Part shown: in pieces, positions 35,979 to 47,853 of the stretch | Numbering within the stretch: the stretch's first letter is position 1 | Layout: every line of letters starts with the position of its first letter | DNA from: Lingula anatina | Lineage: Eukaryota; Brachiopoda; Lingulata; Lingulida; Lingulidae | NCBI RefSeq assembly: GCF_001039355.2 | Contig: NW_019774414.1 | Span: forward strand, 442,303 to 506,302 | DNA length: 64,000 nt | Direction: 5' to 3' | Made by a program: the position numbers and the translations under genes | The notes under the pieces: model-generated | The model's input: only the letters and a program-made list of their open reading frames with translations | What the model was told of the DNA's origin: nothing | Databases searched by the model: none

Positions 35979-37232
35979 AGTGATAAAACTAGCTTTTTGC
36001 ATAATAATGCAAACATTTTCCGATTCATGCCTTGCTGGTATGGTAAAAGTTTCATATTCAGTAAAGAAGGTTTAAAAAACAACCATTTTGGTTAATATTC
36101 GCGCTTTATTCATACTAACAAAAATTAGACTGCTCTTAAGGGGTTACGAGATGCACAATTATTTTGCTGGCACATTTGAATGGAGGCGTACGTTGTTAAT
36201 TCATTTAATTGTTTCTGCTGCCTGGTATAAATTAATCAAGATTTTTCGAGTGACCTACTGCTGCTTTCTTTCGTTTCGTAAAATCACAATAACTTGTTTT
36301 TCATTTTAAAGAATAACAACTCAGTTGATTACAAAATAGAGTACTGAAGTGGCTGTATATGCTAAGTCCAGTGTAGTTTCAATTGACTCACCACAATTAA
36401 CTACAATCAAAACAATCATGCTCCCTCAGGCTGCCTCGAAAATGCACTCACCCTAGTCCCTATTACATTATCCACATTTTGGATCAGTGTTCGAATACAC
36501 ACGTTCTATAGTGGCCTGCGAGAAGTTCGCGGCTACCTGTACCAGTTTAACGGACATCGGGCCTATCATAATTTTGGGGAGAAGGTATATTGCTCAGAAA
36601 TTGTCATCAAATTTGCCTGCACATTTCGAAGTCACTGCTTAGTGCTAATTAATCTTATTATAAAATAAAATAATAAACAGAATAATCAAAATAAAAATAG
36701 TTAATAAAATGTGTATGTTAAAAAGATATTATAATCAATTATGGGCATCACTATCAAACGCCGACCCCTATGACCAAGTTGACCAAGAACGCCACCATGT
36801 GACTTTTTATATCACTGAAGGTATAAAAGCGCGAATTTTTGAAATTGCGTTCATTCAACGCAGACGGATCTGGAGCAACAAGGATGCTATGTACTGCGCC
36901 CCGTATCAAGCAAAAAGGACACCGGAGTCGACTCACATTTCACCGAATCTTTTCTTCGTCCCAAGTCAACGCATCGCTCATCGACATGTCGTTTCTTGCA
37001 CACGCAGTCGTCTGGACGGGGGATTCGACGTTTCTCTAAGCTGGCCGGCTAAAACCTTCGCTTTTCTCCACAAGGAATCGTCGCTCAGGAATCTTCGCAG
37101 GATGCATCATCGGCTTTCTGTTGTTGTGGACAACTTGTTGTAGTGTCATTGCATATATTTGCATGCATTCCAGGTTTCCTATTACATACATAGGTAGGAA
37201 AAGTCATTAATCCGTTTTTCTTTCTTTTAACA
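35979..37232. repeat. Duplicated promoter unit, copy 2
   Basis: Direct copy of 34111-35380, beginning at the MITE terminus and ending at the acceptor of the third array unit. Confidence 0.9.
36822..36857 (+). promoter_or_regulatory. TATA box and initiator, copy 2
   Basis: TATAAAAG at 36822-36829 and TCATTCA at 36851-36857 are preserved with the same spacing as in copy 1. Confidence 0.6.
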
Positions 37233-37441
37233 GAACTCGATTATGGCGATTCTCGATAGAGCTCCCACTGACAACTGCAAGGAGAAGAGGGTCATATCTA
37301 CACTTCAGCTACTTCGATCAATCCTTGGTGCCAGCGAGTCCTGCCATAGCCTTCTACGAGGTGGCTGCACTGGGGAAGCGTCCAACGAGCCCTGCCATGG
37401 TCTGTCTACGAGGTGGCTGCATTGGGGAAGCGTCCAAGCCA

Positions 37442-37442
37442 N
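37442..37442. other. Single ambiguous base (n)
   Basis: Probable assembly join in the array. Confidence 0.9.
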
Positions 37443-38789
37443 AATTTCTTTCTTTTAACAGAACTCGATGATGGCGATTCTCGATAGAGCTCCCATTGAC
37501 AACTGCAAGGAGAAGAGGGCCATATCTTCACTTCAGCTACTTCGATCAACCCTTGGTGCCAGCGAGTCCTTCCATGGTGTGTCTACGAGTTGGCTGCATT
37601 AGGGTAAGCGTCCAAGCCATGTGCTGTTTCACTAAGATGGAAACCCCTAAAGGTAAGCCTGAATGCAGAGTGCTCACATAGGTAGGAAAAGTCATTAATC
37701 CGAATTTCTTTCTTTTAACAGAACTCGATTATGGTGATAGAGCTCCCACTGACAACTGCAAGGAAAAGAGGGCCACATCTATACTTCAGCTACTTTGATC
37801 AATCCTTGGTGCCAGCGAGTCCTGCCATAGCCTTCTACGAGGTGACTGCATTGGGGAAACGTCCAGCGACTCTGCTATGGTCTGTCTACGAGGTGGCTGC
37901 TACGAGGTGACTGCATTGGGGAAGCGTCCAGGGAGTCCAGCCATAATCTGTCTACGAGGTGGCCGCATTTGGGAAGCGTCCAGCGAGTCCTGCCATGGCC
38001 TGTCTACGAGGTGGCTGCATTGGGGAAGCGTCCGACGAGTCATGCCTTGGTCCGTCTACGAAGTGGCTGCATTGGGGAAGCGTCCAAGCCACGTGGTGTT
38101 TCACTAAGTAGAAAACCCTCAAGGTAAGCCTGAATGCAGAGTGCTCACATAGGTAGGAAAAGTCATTAATCCGAATTTCCTTCTTTTAACAGAACTCGAT
38201 TATGGCGATAGAGCTCCCACTGACAGCTGCAAGGAAAAGAGGGCCATATCTATGCTTCAGCTACTTCGATCAATCCTTGGTGCCAGCGAGTCCTGCCATA
38301 GCCTTCTACAGGGTGGCTGTATTGGGGAAGCGTCCAATGAGTCCTGCCATGGTCCGTCTACGAGGTGGCTGCATTGGGGAAGCGTCCAAGCCATGTGGTA
38401 TTTTCTCTAAGATGGAAAACCCTCAAGGTAATAGCCTGAATGCAGAGTGCTCACATAGGTAGGAAAAGTCATTAATTCGAATTTCTTTCTTTTAACAGAA
38501 CTCGATTATGGCGATAGAGCTCCCACTGACAACTGCAAGGAGAAGAGGGCCAGATCTACGCTTCAGCTATTTCGATCAATCCCTGGTGCCAGGGAGTCTT
38601 GCCATAGCCTTCTACGAGGTGACTGCATTTGGGAAACGTCCAGCGACTCTGTTATGGTCTGTCTACGAGGTGGCTGCTACGAGGTGACTGCATTGGGGAA
38701 GCGTCCAGGGAGTCCTGCCATAATCTGTCTACGAGGTGACTGCATTGGGGAAGCGTCCAGCGAGTCCTGCCATGGCCTGTCTACGAGGT

Positions 38790-38790
38790 N
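38790..38790. other. Single ambiguous base (n)
   Basis: Probable assembly join in the array. The unit after it lacks its acceptor. Confidence 0.9.
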
Positions 38791-41700
38791 ACTGACAACT
38801 GCAAGGAGAAGAGGGCCACATCTATGCTTCAGCTACTTCGATCAATCCTTGGTGCCAGCGAGTCCTGCCATAGCCTTCTACGAGGTGGCTGCATTGGGGA
38901 AGCGTCCAAGCCACGTGGTGTTTCACTAAGTGGAAAACCCTCAAGGTAGGCCTGAATGCAGAGTGCTCACATAGGTAGGACAGGTTATTAATCCGAATTT
39001 CTTTCTTTTAACAGAACTCGATGATGGCGATTCTCGATAGAGCTCCCACTGACAACTGCAAGGAAAAGAGGGCCATATCTACACTTCAGCTACTTCGATC
39101 AATCCTTGGTGCCAGCAATTCCTGCCATAGCCTTCTACGGGGTGGCTGCATTGGGGAAGCGTCCAACGAGTCCTGCCATGGTCCGTCTACGAGGTGGCTG
39201 CATTGGGGAAGCGTCCAAACCACGTGGTGTTTCACTTAGTGGAAAACCCTCAAGGTAAGCCTGAATGCAGAGTGTTTACATAGGTAGGAAAAGTCATTAA
39301 TCCGAATTTCTTTCTTTTAACAGAACTCAATTATGGCGATAGAGCTCCCACTGACAACTGCAAGGAGAAGAGGGCCATATCTACACTTCAGCTACTTCGA
39401 TCAACCCTTGGTGCCAGCGAGTCCTGCCATGGTGTGTCTACGAGTTGGCTGCATTGGGGTAAGCGTCCAAGCCATGTGGTGTTTCACTAAGATGGAAAAC
39501 CCTCAAGGTAAGCCTGAATGCAGAGTGGCTACATAGGTAGGAAAAGTCATTAATCCAAAATTCTTTCTTTCAACAGAACTCGATTATGGCGGTTCTTGAT
39601 AGAACTCCCACTGACAACTGCAAGAAGAGGGCCACATCTACGCTTCAGCTACTTCGATCAATCCTTGGTGCCAGCGAGTCTTGCCATAGCCTTCTACGAG
39701 GTGACTGCATTGGGGAAACGTCCAGCGACTCTGCCATGGTCTGTCTACGAGGTGGCTGCTACGAGGTGACTGCATTGGGGAAGCGTCCAGCGAGTCCTGC
39801 CATGGCCTGTCTACCATGGTTGCATTGGGGAAGCGTCCAGCGAGTCCTGCCATGGTCTACGAGGTGACTGCATTGGGGATGCGTCCAGGGCATATGGTAT
39901 TTCACGGAATTGGAAAACCCTCAAAGGTAACTCGTGTTATTGGGGAGAGAAATAGACTAAAATGTTGTTTCAGTTGCTGTCTTTTCCATAAACTTTTCAC
40001 CTTACTGGCCATTCGGACCTCAACTTTCTTAAAAAATACTGGTTTGAGTCAGGATTCACTGGCCCCAATACAAATTTTAATAAAACTGTACTGGATTGCA
40101 TGTTCTTTGTTGCAATTACTGCAAGCTTTCAATTACTTTAAATACTTTTAATACCATGCTACATTTCATTTGTAGGCTACGAAAGGGCAGTTTTCCAGAA
40201 ATAATGATGAACGCAGATACCACCAATCCTAGCCCAAATGTTCAAGATGCGAAACACTTAATGGTGCTAGTAACGAGCCCCTGTAGCCAATTTTATTGAT
40301 AATCGGACGTCCTAGCAGTCTTGATTTTTAAAGACACGGCTTGTCTGCAAAAAGTTTTAGAGAATGTGGAATGTTAATGACGAGCAATTTACTGAATGTA
40401 AGAAAAATGCAATTGAATAATGTACTCAAGTCGTTTATATAATGAGAATTGTTGAGCTTCATGGGTCACAGATACGAGTCGGTTGTAATTGTATTTAGTA
40501 AGTTTTATTTTTTCACTTATGACACTTATGACAATGAAACATTCCAATAGCTTAGGAGAAAACTGAAATTCAGTATGATCATTCTTTATTCCATAAATGT
40601 TCAAATGAATAAGATGTGAATATATTAAGTCTGCCTCAACAATTATTATTAAAATTTAAGATAGAATATCCAGTTACTTTATCCACATTCTAAATGCAGA
40701 TAGGTTTTCGCTCGCAAAGCATTGGTGTTGCCACCACTTATGGTCGTCTGTGTTTTATTTCAATCTTAGTGTTGTAGTCATTTTTCATATTTGTTCTTTT
40801 GATGTGGAGTTGTTCGTCAGTATATCGTTTGAGAACATCATAATCCGCACACTTACCTCAACTAACCCTCACATCTTTGTAAAATCCGACTTGATGTAAA
40901 TGCTTTTACATGAAGAGGTTTTACATTGATAGCTTGTGCAAAATCTATAATGAAATATTTTACGTTTGAGAAGATACTTCATTATATGTTTTGTACACAG
41001 ATCCCTGTGAGGGATGGCTGGGTGCACACAGTCATCTCTCAAGATTTAGGATTGCACATTACTAATATTATGATTTTCTCAAGTGTTATAGTTGACAAAT
41101 ATACCCAATTCATCATATATGCACCTTTTTTCTCCGGACCCAAAAATTCATATTGAAATTTGCATGGACGGTCATACAGTGTAATGTGAAAAGTGAAATA
41201 TGTCGAAGCAAGCTTGATTTATTTTTTACTTGTATCATACAGGTAGTTGCAATTTCAGGGCAAAATTACATTTCAGAAACTTCTAGTCAGTTATATGTCA
41301 AAGTTTAATTTCAATCATTGATGTGTCTGGGTAATTATCATATTACCTGAACTTTTATATATTTTATCATGAGAGAGAACTATATCCAAGTTCTGATGTG
41401 TGCTTTCAGTTGTAAAAGGATCGAGTTCCTTTATTTATGACTTCATCCCCCTTGATGAAGTTAAAATAAGCCTCTGTTTAATTGTGTTAAGACTAGTAAA
41501 TGTCTTGTCTTCAGTACCTCTTTAAGCAGGAATTACATGTACTTTGATAAATTCTTGTGCTTCATCTTGTGTACCAGTATAGTGTATATAGAAAATAGTT
41601 TGTAGTCACGAGAGTTTTTTCAGTTGCACCATGCTGTCTAAAATGGGACGATATATATGAACTGTATGGCGCCGTGCCAATAAAAAAAACTGTAGTGATG

Positions 41701-43417
41701 ATCTTAAAAAGATTGAAGTATCCGGGCGTGGGCACTTTCCCGGCATTCCCCACGAAGGGTTTAGACGGGTTTTCCCCACGGCCCGAGGGCATCTGTTATT
41801 GAGACATTGCGTTTACATGATTCATTAATGATTACTGAAGTACCTTTTGAAATTGAATGTTACTGTTTATAATAGCTGAATAAAACTGTATTCTCTAATT
41901 TTTCTTTTTGTTAAAACGGAAGGCGTGTACAGATGGAAAAATAATCACCAGACTTGCAAATTAATTTTGATGGAGTCTTTTCAATTGCCCCTTCTCACTT
42001 GAACTTAATTTAAGATTTGGCTATTTCTGTCACGTAGATCTCTTGCATAAAGCTGATCCAGGTAAAAAAATTTTTTTTTTTTTGCTTTGGAAATAAAACT
42101 GCGGTGTTGTGTAACCTAGATATGTAGACTATCCCGAGTCGGATTAGTCCCTAGAATCGTACATAATAAATATATCCCGCTGTAGATGTAATAACCAACA
42201 CCTCTTGATGTTAGTGAAGGGGTACATTATATATAGGGGAGGCTCCAGGATTTCCTGGAAGGGTGCTCCTTTTTATTGATTCCCCCACCCCACGAAAAAC
42301 AACACTTTAAAATTCGGTGTGATGACGGTACGATTAGAATTAAGCATTAAATAAATTAATCATAAATTCATATATTAACAATAAAGTCATTAAATTCACG
42401 ATGCAGGACTCAGATATTTTCGATATGTAAGAATTTTTGTCGCATACTCGATTGACAGAGTCGCATGTTGGTCGCTCAAACATTTAAACTAACAAGAATT
42501 GTTCTGACATATATTTCTAGTTAAGAGATGTAAATTTTATATTTTTACTCTACTTGGCAATTTTTATCATTAAAAAAGCGATAAGCGCGACGCGAACTTC
42601 CAAAACAGCGGCAAATGCACGATTACAATTTTATAAACAAGATATAATAAGCACACCTTTGCTAGCTGTTTGTTGGTTTTAATGTTCACTGATTTACCAA
42701 CAATTTAGTTAAACCTAACAACGAGGATTTATTATGTGTGAAAAAACACTCCATTGCGATTTGCGACCACCTTCAAATAAAACGTAGGATCAAACCCAGC
42801 ACAGTATGAATAAAACTGGTAGAAGTAAGATTTCTGTTTACAAACGTTTTGCAACTGATCATATAATTCTAGAAGACGGCAGTCTTTCAGAAAATGTTTC
42901 ATCTCCTGTACGTGCACTCCAATTCAAATTCTAAATATATTCTTCTCTTTTTCAAATAAACATGCTAATTTCTTTTGGAATTCTCCTCTCTTTCTCTCTC
43001 TCTCTCTCTTTTTTTTCCTCAAAGTTTACTTGCTAAGAAGCCTTTCATTTTGCCTGCCGTGGTTCAACCAAGTTGTATAAAAATGGGTGGGATTGATCGG
43101 CTCATTCCCTTGTTGAAATCCTCTTCAAAAATAAAAATGAATAAATGAAAAAAATGCGACTCAGAGCTGAACCCCTGAGGGCCTGTGATTAGGCAGCGAT
43201 TCTTGCTGCAGTGCACAAGATGGATAAATGAACGAGGTCTAGCCTATTAGGCTATTGGGTTTCTCGTCTGAATTGTGGCTGGTGTCTAGATGTTAAAGAT
43301 TCGAGTGAACCAAGTCGATCGTGCGGAGATAATTACAGGGACGGATCCAGAGATGTTTTCTGACAGTCTTCCCAATTATCTTTGTTGGTCCATCCTCCTT
43401 TTTTGACTGTCTTTCGA

Positions 43418-43422
43418 CAAAA

Positions 43423-43465
<43 letters not shown>

Positions 43466-43466
43466 A
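43418..43466. repeat. (AAAT)n microsatellite
   Basis: About 12 tetranucleotide units. Confidence 0.95.
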
Positions 43467-44579
43467 AATGAAAAATAGATGCTTGAAACTTGAAAAATTC
43501 TGACCGTCTTCTGGTAGACCCAGAAAACGGCAAAATGAGGGGGTGGACTGGTTGCGTCTTCTACATAGGGCGACTTTTATGCGGGCGGTTTTTGAAGTAG
43601 CCTGAGACACTTTGGCAAGCCTTAATGACGTTTGCTGACGTATTCACCTATAGCTCGCGCTTTCTGACTAATTAAGAGTAAATTTGTTCGATAAATACTT
43701 TGTGTGTACGCTCTGGTGATTGAGACCTGATTGTTTGTGATTTTCTCTAGTTAGCCCCTGGCGTCCGAAAGGTACACATCGGTTTTTGTCATTTTCGCTT
43801 TAAATATTTTTTCACGCCTTCATGATTAAAAGGAAACAAGATTTTTAAAAAATGCCTTGAGAAAACAAGAACCAATAAAACACGCTAGTCCCTTTTAACA
43901 TTCTAAGACAAACAAAAACCCAGTGAAAAGCCACATTCTTTCAAAATTGCTGATATTATTCCATTGCGTTAACATTGCCTTAACAAAGATGTATTTGTTG
44001 CATGCGGACCTCTAGTCGAATTTCGCCAGCAGCTTTGTTGACAAACTATTATCGCAACAATAATTTCTTTAATAAAGTCAATATTGTTATGAGAAGACGT
44101 TTACTGCTCTCTGGTGTATGGGTTCGTGTTGGTATTAGTTACTTTCAAAATATATACTCAAAAAGGTGTTAACAAGGCTACATGAGAAGGACAATTTTGT
44201 TTGGACCAGAAAAAAAGCAACAAGGAGGCCAAGGCTACCTTAATCCAAACATGATTTATAACTGATATTGCAAACAGTGAACACTAAAATTAATCTAATC
44301 ACTTATGAATTTCAGCTTATAGTTACAGTACAAAATTCCCCAAAGGATAAGCTGAAAACAGGAGGAGACACCCATAATGCAAGCACTTGGATGAATGTGT
44401 TAAAATCGCTTGTTGTCGCAAAATACAAAAATGGAATTTTACAGTATAGCGAAGGGAGTACTACATTTCATCAATACCGTCTTCATGGTAAGTTCGGCAT
44501 GCACATTGTCAATTTACGCAAAACAATATTAAACTTAATGTAGAGTCAAAGCAGAGCAAATTTAATTTAAAATTAATAG

Positions 44580-44580
<1 letters not shown>

Positions 44581-44617
<37 letters not shown>
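44581..44617. repeat. (GA)n microsatellite
   Basis: GA run about 50 bp upstream of the first tetraspanin exon seen. Confidence 0.95.
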
Positions 44618-44621
<4 letters not shown>

Positions 44622-44665
44622 TCGCATCTAATTCCTTAATTCGTCTTCTTGATTTATCTCGTTAG

Positions 44666-47344
44666 CTTGCGGGACTAGGCGTCTTCGTCCTGGGTGCGCT
44701 GGTGAAGTGGTATCCCGATTTCCTCAAGTCTCAGCTCCCGGAGATGCTGGGCAGCGTGGGCGGGCCTAGGTTTGACCTGGCCGCCATATTCCAGGACCTG
44801 GCCACTATTTGCTTGGTGATTGGAGCGGTATTACTAGCTATAGGACTGACCGGTTTCATAGGCATGTGTGCCAAGAAACAGGCCCTACTGCTGCTGGTAA
44901 TGTACAGCGTTATTCTAAGATAAATTTTGAAAAAATTATGTGCCTGTGTTATAAAATTAAGTGAAACCCGCACAGCATTTTTTAATGATGATTTCATTGA
45001 TCAGGGTCGTTCTTTAAAAATTAGAAAATGGTATGTATAAATATTATTTGTTTTTTATGTGTCTTGTTTTCATTAGTAACCAAAAATATATAATCTTTTG
45101 ATGGATGCAAGCTGGTTTTGTTTTTCTGTGTTTGGCATCAATAAATTAGATAATTTAAGAGGAAATAATTTCTGACAGAGAAATATCCCAGGTACTTGTA
45201 TTTGTTATTGTTAAATCTTAAAAAAAACGTATGCACCCAATACTTAATAATGTTTTTCTTTATCTCTGTAGTACGCCGTTGTTTTAACTTGCATAGTTCT
45301 GGCAGAGTCAGTGGTGGTCATTATGATGTTTGTTGCAGAAGACCAGGTATGCCTTCACATTGCACTGGAGCAAGTCTCATTGTAAACACACGCATTGCTT
45401 CAATGGGGTCTCAGTCATCCCCCCCCCCCCCCCAACACACACACACACACACACACTGGTATGTGAAGGTACACTGCAGGTTAACTAGACACTTATTATG
45501 CCACAGTCAAAGCTTTACATTAGTATCAGTTGTATCAGACGCAAGGATACTATTTCTATCCAGATCATCGGTCAATATCTTTGTCAGTATTTCCTTTGGT
45601 TTTTTCCTTTAAAAAAACAGTATTTGACTCTAGATTAATTGGTTAGTATTCGCAGCTTGTCTTTTGTTTTTCTCTGCAATAATTCTGCCGCTGAAGCCAT
45701 CAGCTTCATTTGAATTGTATCAACTTTTTCAGTTAATATCTTACGTTCAGAATGGCATGAACACTACGATCAAAGACAGTTTTAGGGGTTATAATGGCGG
45801 TGATGCAATTTCAATAGCTTGGAATTTCTTTCAAGTACAGGTAAGCCGTAAATAATTTTTTAACTGCTCAATGCAACTGGTTTCTTTCGAAGACTATAAT
45901 TTGTAAAGTACTTCATCTGACTAATAGGCCTACCCTCGCTTTTCTGGAGTAGGTTTCGTGAAACAACTAGAGTTCCCAAATTTTGAATTAACATTTTGAC
46001 CAAAATTGAAATCTGCTTCGAATCAAGATAAATGAGTTGCAGTTCTATTTAATAAATAAAATATTTTACCTATTTCATGTCAAGAAATAATTGTTAACGT
46101 TTTATAGTAATGCTTACTTTATTTAGGTAGGCTTGAAAAGTGAATCTTTAACTAAAATAGTCTACAATTTTGGTCCTAAGGTTTACACCAATTGTCGGAC
46201 TCTTGTCCTTTTGTAAAACTAGCCATCATCTTCTGTAACACAACTTAGTTGTTTTCGATCTGAAATAGTCTGATGTGAACGCAGGTTTAAATATTTATGT
46301 GAATGCATACTCACTTTTCAGTTTTCTTGTTGCGGCGTCGTAAACTTCCGCGACTTTCACAATGCGCCTTTATGGACAGCGACTTATGTGTCGGACAGTG
46401 CCACGTATTCGAACATCGCTCTTCCAGCTTCTTGTTGCCATAATGCCACCTTGTTTTTAAACGGCACAGTTCATCTGACAGATATCAACGCAAGGAACTG
46501 CTTTGTGATATCGCCGGGAAATTCCTCTTACTCAGAGGAGGTGAGTAGTGTATGACTGGGTTCCCATACCTAGATCGACCTAACAGGATCAATCCATCTC
46601 CGAGGGGTTTCTCGCTGAATTGCTTTCAGCTTAAGCGGATTAGATATCTGGCACTCCTATACTGAAGCTGCTGAACGATAATTAATTACTCCCATGCAGC
46701 CTCAGTAGACGTGCCAGACATCTAAGCCGCTTAAGTTGATTGCAATTTTGTGAGAAACCCCTCGGAGATAGATCGATCTACAGTTAGTACGATAGGGTCT
46801 GGGAATGGTCCCTATGTGAGAGAGTGTGTGCGTTTGTGCATGCGTGGTCGTGTCTGTTTGTGTGTAGATGATCACTGAAAAAAAAGCCAAAACTAAACAA
46901 TCTTAAAACTAAACTGAATTGTTAGTATTCCTAGTTATATAAGGACACTTACGATATCTTCTGCGTCATTTTTAGGGCTGCTACCAGAAAGTCGTTGATT
47001 ACTTGAAGGGATATTCCGACATCGTTATCGGTGTAGCGGTCGCCGTAGCAATATTAGAAGTAAGTTGAATTTTCCGTTAAAATATCTTGACTGGTGCAAA
47101 ATGTTCTAGATTCTTATTCATTTAAAACGATTTAAACCTTCAATTTGATGAATGTAAAGTAAAAGCACATTGTGATCTCTTGCTACATATTTCCAGTGAA
47201 AAAAATGGGAGTCTTTTTTTCTTATGATACGTCTTCAATTACACTGTATTATTCATTTGCTCACAGGTACTGGTGGTAGTGTCTGCATGCTACATGTATA
47301 GGAAAGTCTCGGATGAGAACGCAAACAAGGTGGAGCAGATGTGA
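44666..47344 (+). CDS. Tetraspanin, exons 2 to last (N-terminal exon not found)
   Basis: The exons are 44666-44896, 45272-45346, 45751-45840, 46322-46540, 46976-47059 and 47267-47344. They give 258 residues plus a stop, all in phase 0. Tetraspanins are four-pass membrane proteins that organise other receptors into membrane microdomains. The first exon seen opens inside TM1 (LAGLGVFVLGALVKW) and includes the small loop and TM2 (LVIGAVLLAIGLTGFIGMCA). Exon 45272 gives TM3. The large extracellular loop has the diagnostic CCG (FSCCGVV), PASCC and two further Cys (ARNCF, GCYQK), six in all, plus several N-x-S/T sites. TM4 spans the last two exons, followed by a short tail ending VEQM. The start codon, the N-terminal tail and the beginning of TM1 are missing. 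The subfamily cannot be assigned. AATAAA follows at 47512. Confidence 0.92.
45435..45456. repeat. (CA)n microsatellite
   Basis: Short CA run after a C-tract in a tetraspanin intron. Confidence 0.9.
46558..46812. mobile_element. MITE-like element, GGATCAAT family, copy 2
   Basis: The ends GGGTTCCCATACC and, inverted, GGGACCATTCCCAGACC pair. Longer internal pairing joins CTCCGAGGGGTTTCTCGC to GAGAAACCCCTCGGAGAT. The centre shares AAGCGG...TCTGGCA/TGCCAGA...CCGCTT with copies 1 and 3. It begins 18 nt after a tetraspanin splice donor. Confidence 0.8.
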
Positions 47345-47511
47345 AGGCGGTGAAAATGTAGGAATAAAAAACGTTGCAATCCTCGTTAAGTTTTGGCCGT
47401 AGCAAGGTCTCCCGCATCATAGAAATGTCCTCTACACATATTCACCTTGTTGCGATAGGTGTGACTATATGCAAATAGGAGTTTCATTTTTCACAATATT
47501 GTGTTTGCTGC

Positions 47512-47517
47512 AATAAA
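47512..47517 (+). terminator. Candidate polyadenylation signal of the tetraspanin gene
   Basis: AATAAA 168 nt after the stop codon. Confidence 0.5.
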
Positions 47518-47812
47518 AGCGCATCCATTTTAGCACATTTGAACCACTGCTCACAAACAAGGCTGATGGTGAAGATTGGAAAGAAGACCTTGGTGATCGG
47601 AATTGTTAAGGTTTTCACATGGGATTTATCAAGCACCCTTAAAATGCAACATTAAGGATCAGCGCATTTCGATTTTCTCCCCGTTAACTGTATAATGTTA
47701 ATCAGTGTAGAATGGCACTTCTTCCGTAAATACACAGTAACTGCGGATAGATTCGGTTTTGACGTGAATAAGAATATGCACTATATATATCATGATTGTG
47801 TGAATTCATTGC

Positions 47813-47814
47813 AA

Positions 47815-47853
<39 letters not shown>
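47813..47853. repeat. (AAAT)n microsatellite
   Basis: About 10 tetranucleotide units. Confidence 0.95.

Larger units (their letters stand above)
35382..39926 (+). other. Tandem array of about eleven exon-like units with short intron-like spacers
   Basis: Each unit starts after TTTCTTTCTTTTAACAG with AACTCGATTATGGCGAT and ends near AAACCCTCAAG before GTAAGCC. The spacer of about 70 bp carries TCACATAGGTAGGAAAAGTC. Unit starts are about 35382, 35681, 37234, 37462, 37722, 38193, 38499, (38791, joined at an n), 39015, 39324 and 39577. Lengths differ by steps of 52 bp (about 184, 236, 350 and 402), because a 52-bp repeat (GAGTCCTGCCATGGTCTGTC...GGGGAAGCGTCC) varies in number. Units come with or without a 7-bp TTCTCGA insertion after ATGGCGA, which changes the frame. 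Splice-like signals are kept in nearly every unit. It may be a transcribed gene with repeated exons, a long non-coding RNA or a satellite. No protein family is recognised. Confidence 0.65.
39927..44665. other. Intergenic region
   Basis: A fragment related to the 27184-27957 element lies near 39985-40070. A possible acceptor (TTTCATTTGTAG, near 40163-40174) precedes an open stretch that could be a last exon of the array gene, but support is weak. GC-rich text near 41720-41790 is unexplained. (AAAT)n occupies 43418-43466 and (GA)n 44581-44617. The first tetraspanin exon should lie upstream, and I could not find it. Confidence 0.4.

Noticed and set aside
41700-41800. GC-rich patch considered as a structured RNA
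   Set aside because: There is some local pairing, but no recognised RNA family and no supporting context.
44268-44543. 91-codon frame considered as the missing tetraspanin N-terminal exon
   Set aside because: It has no Cys/Lys pattern or TM1 hydrophobic start, and no suitable donor leading to LAGLG at 44666.
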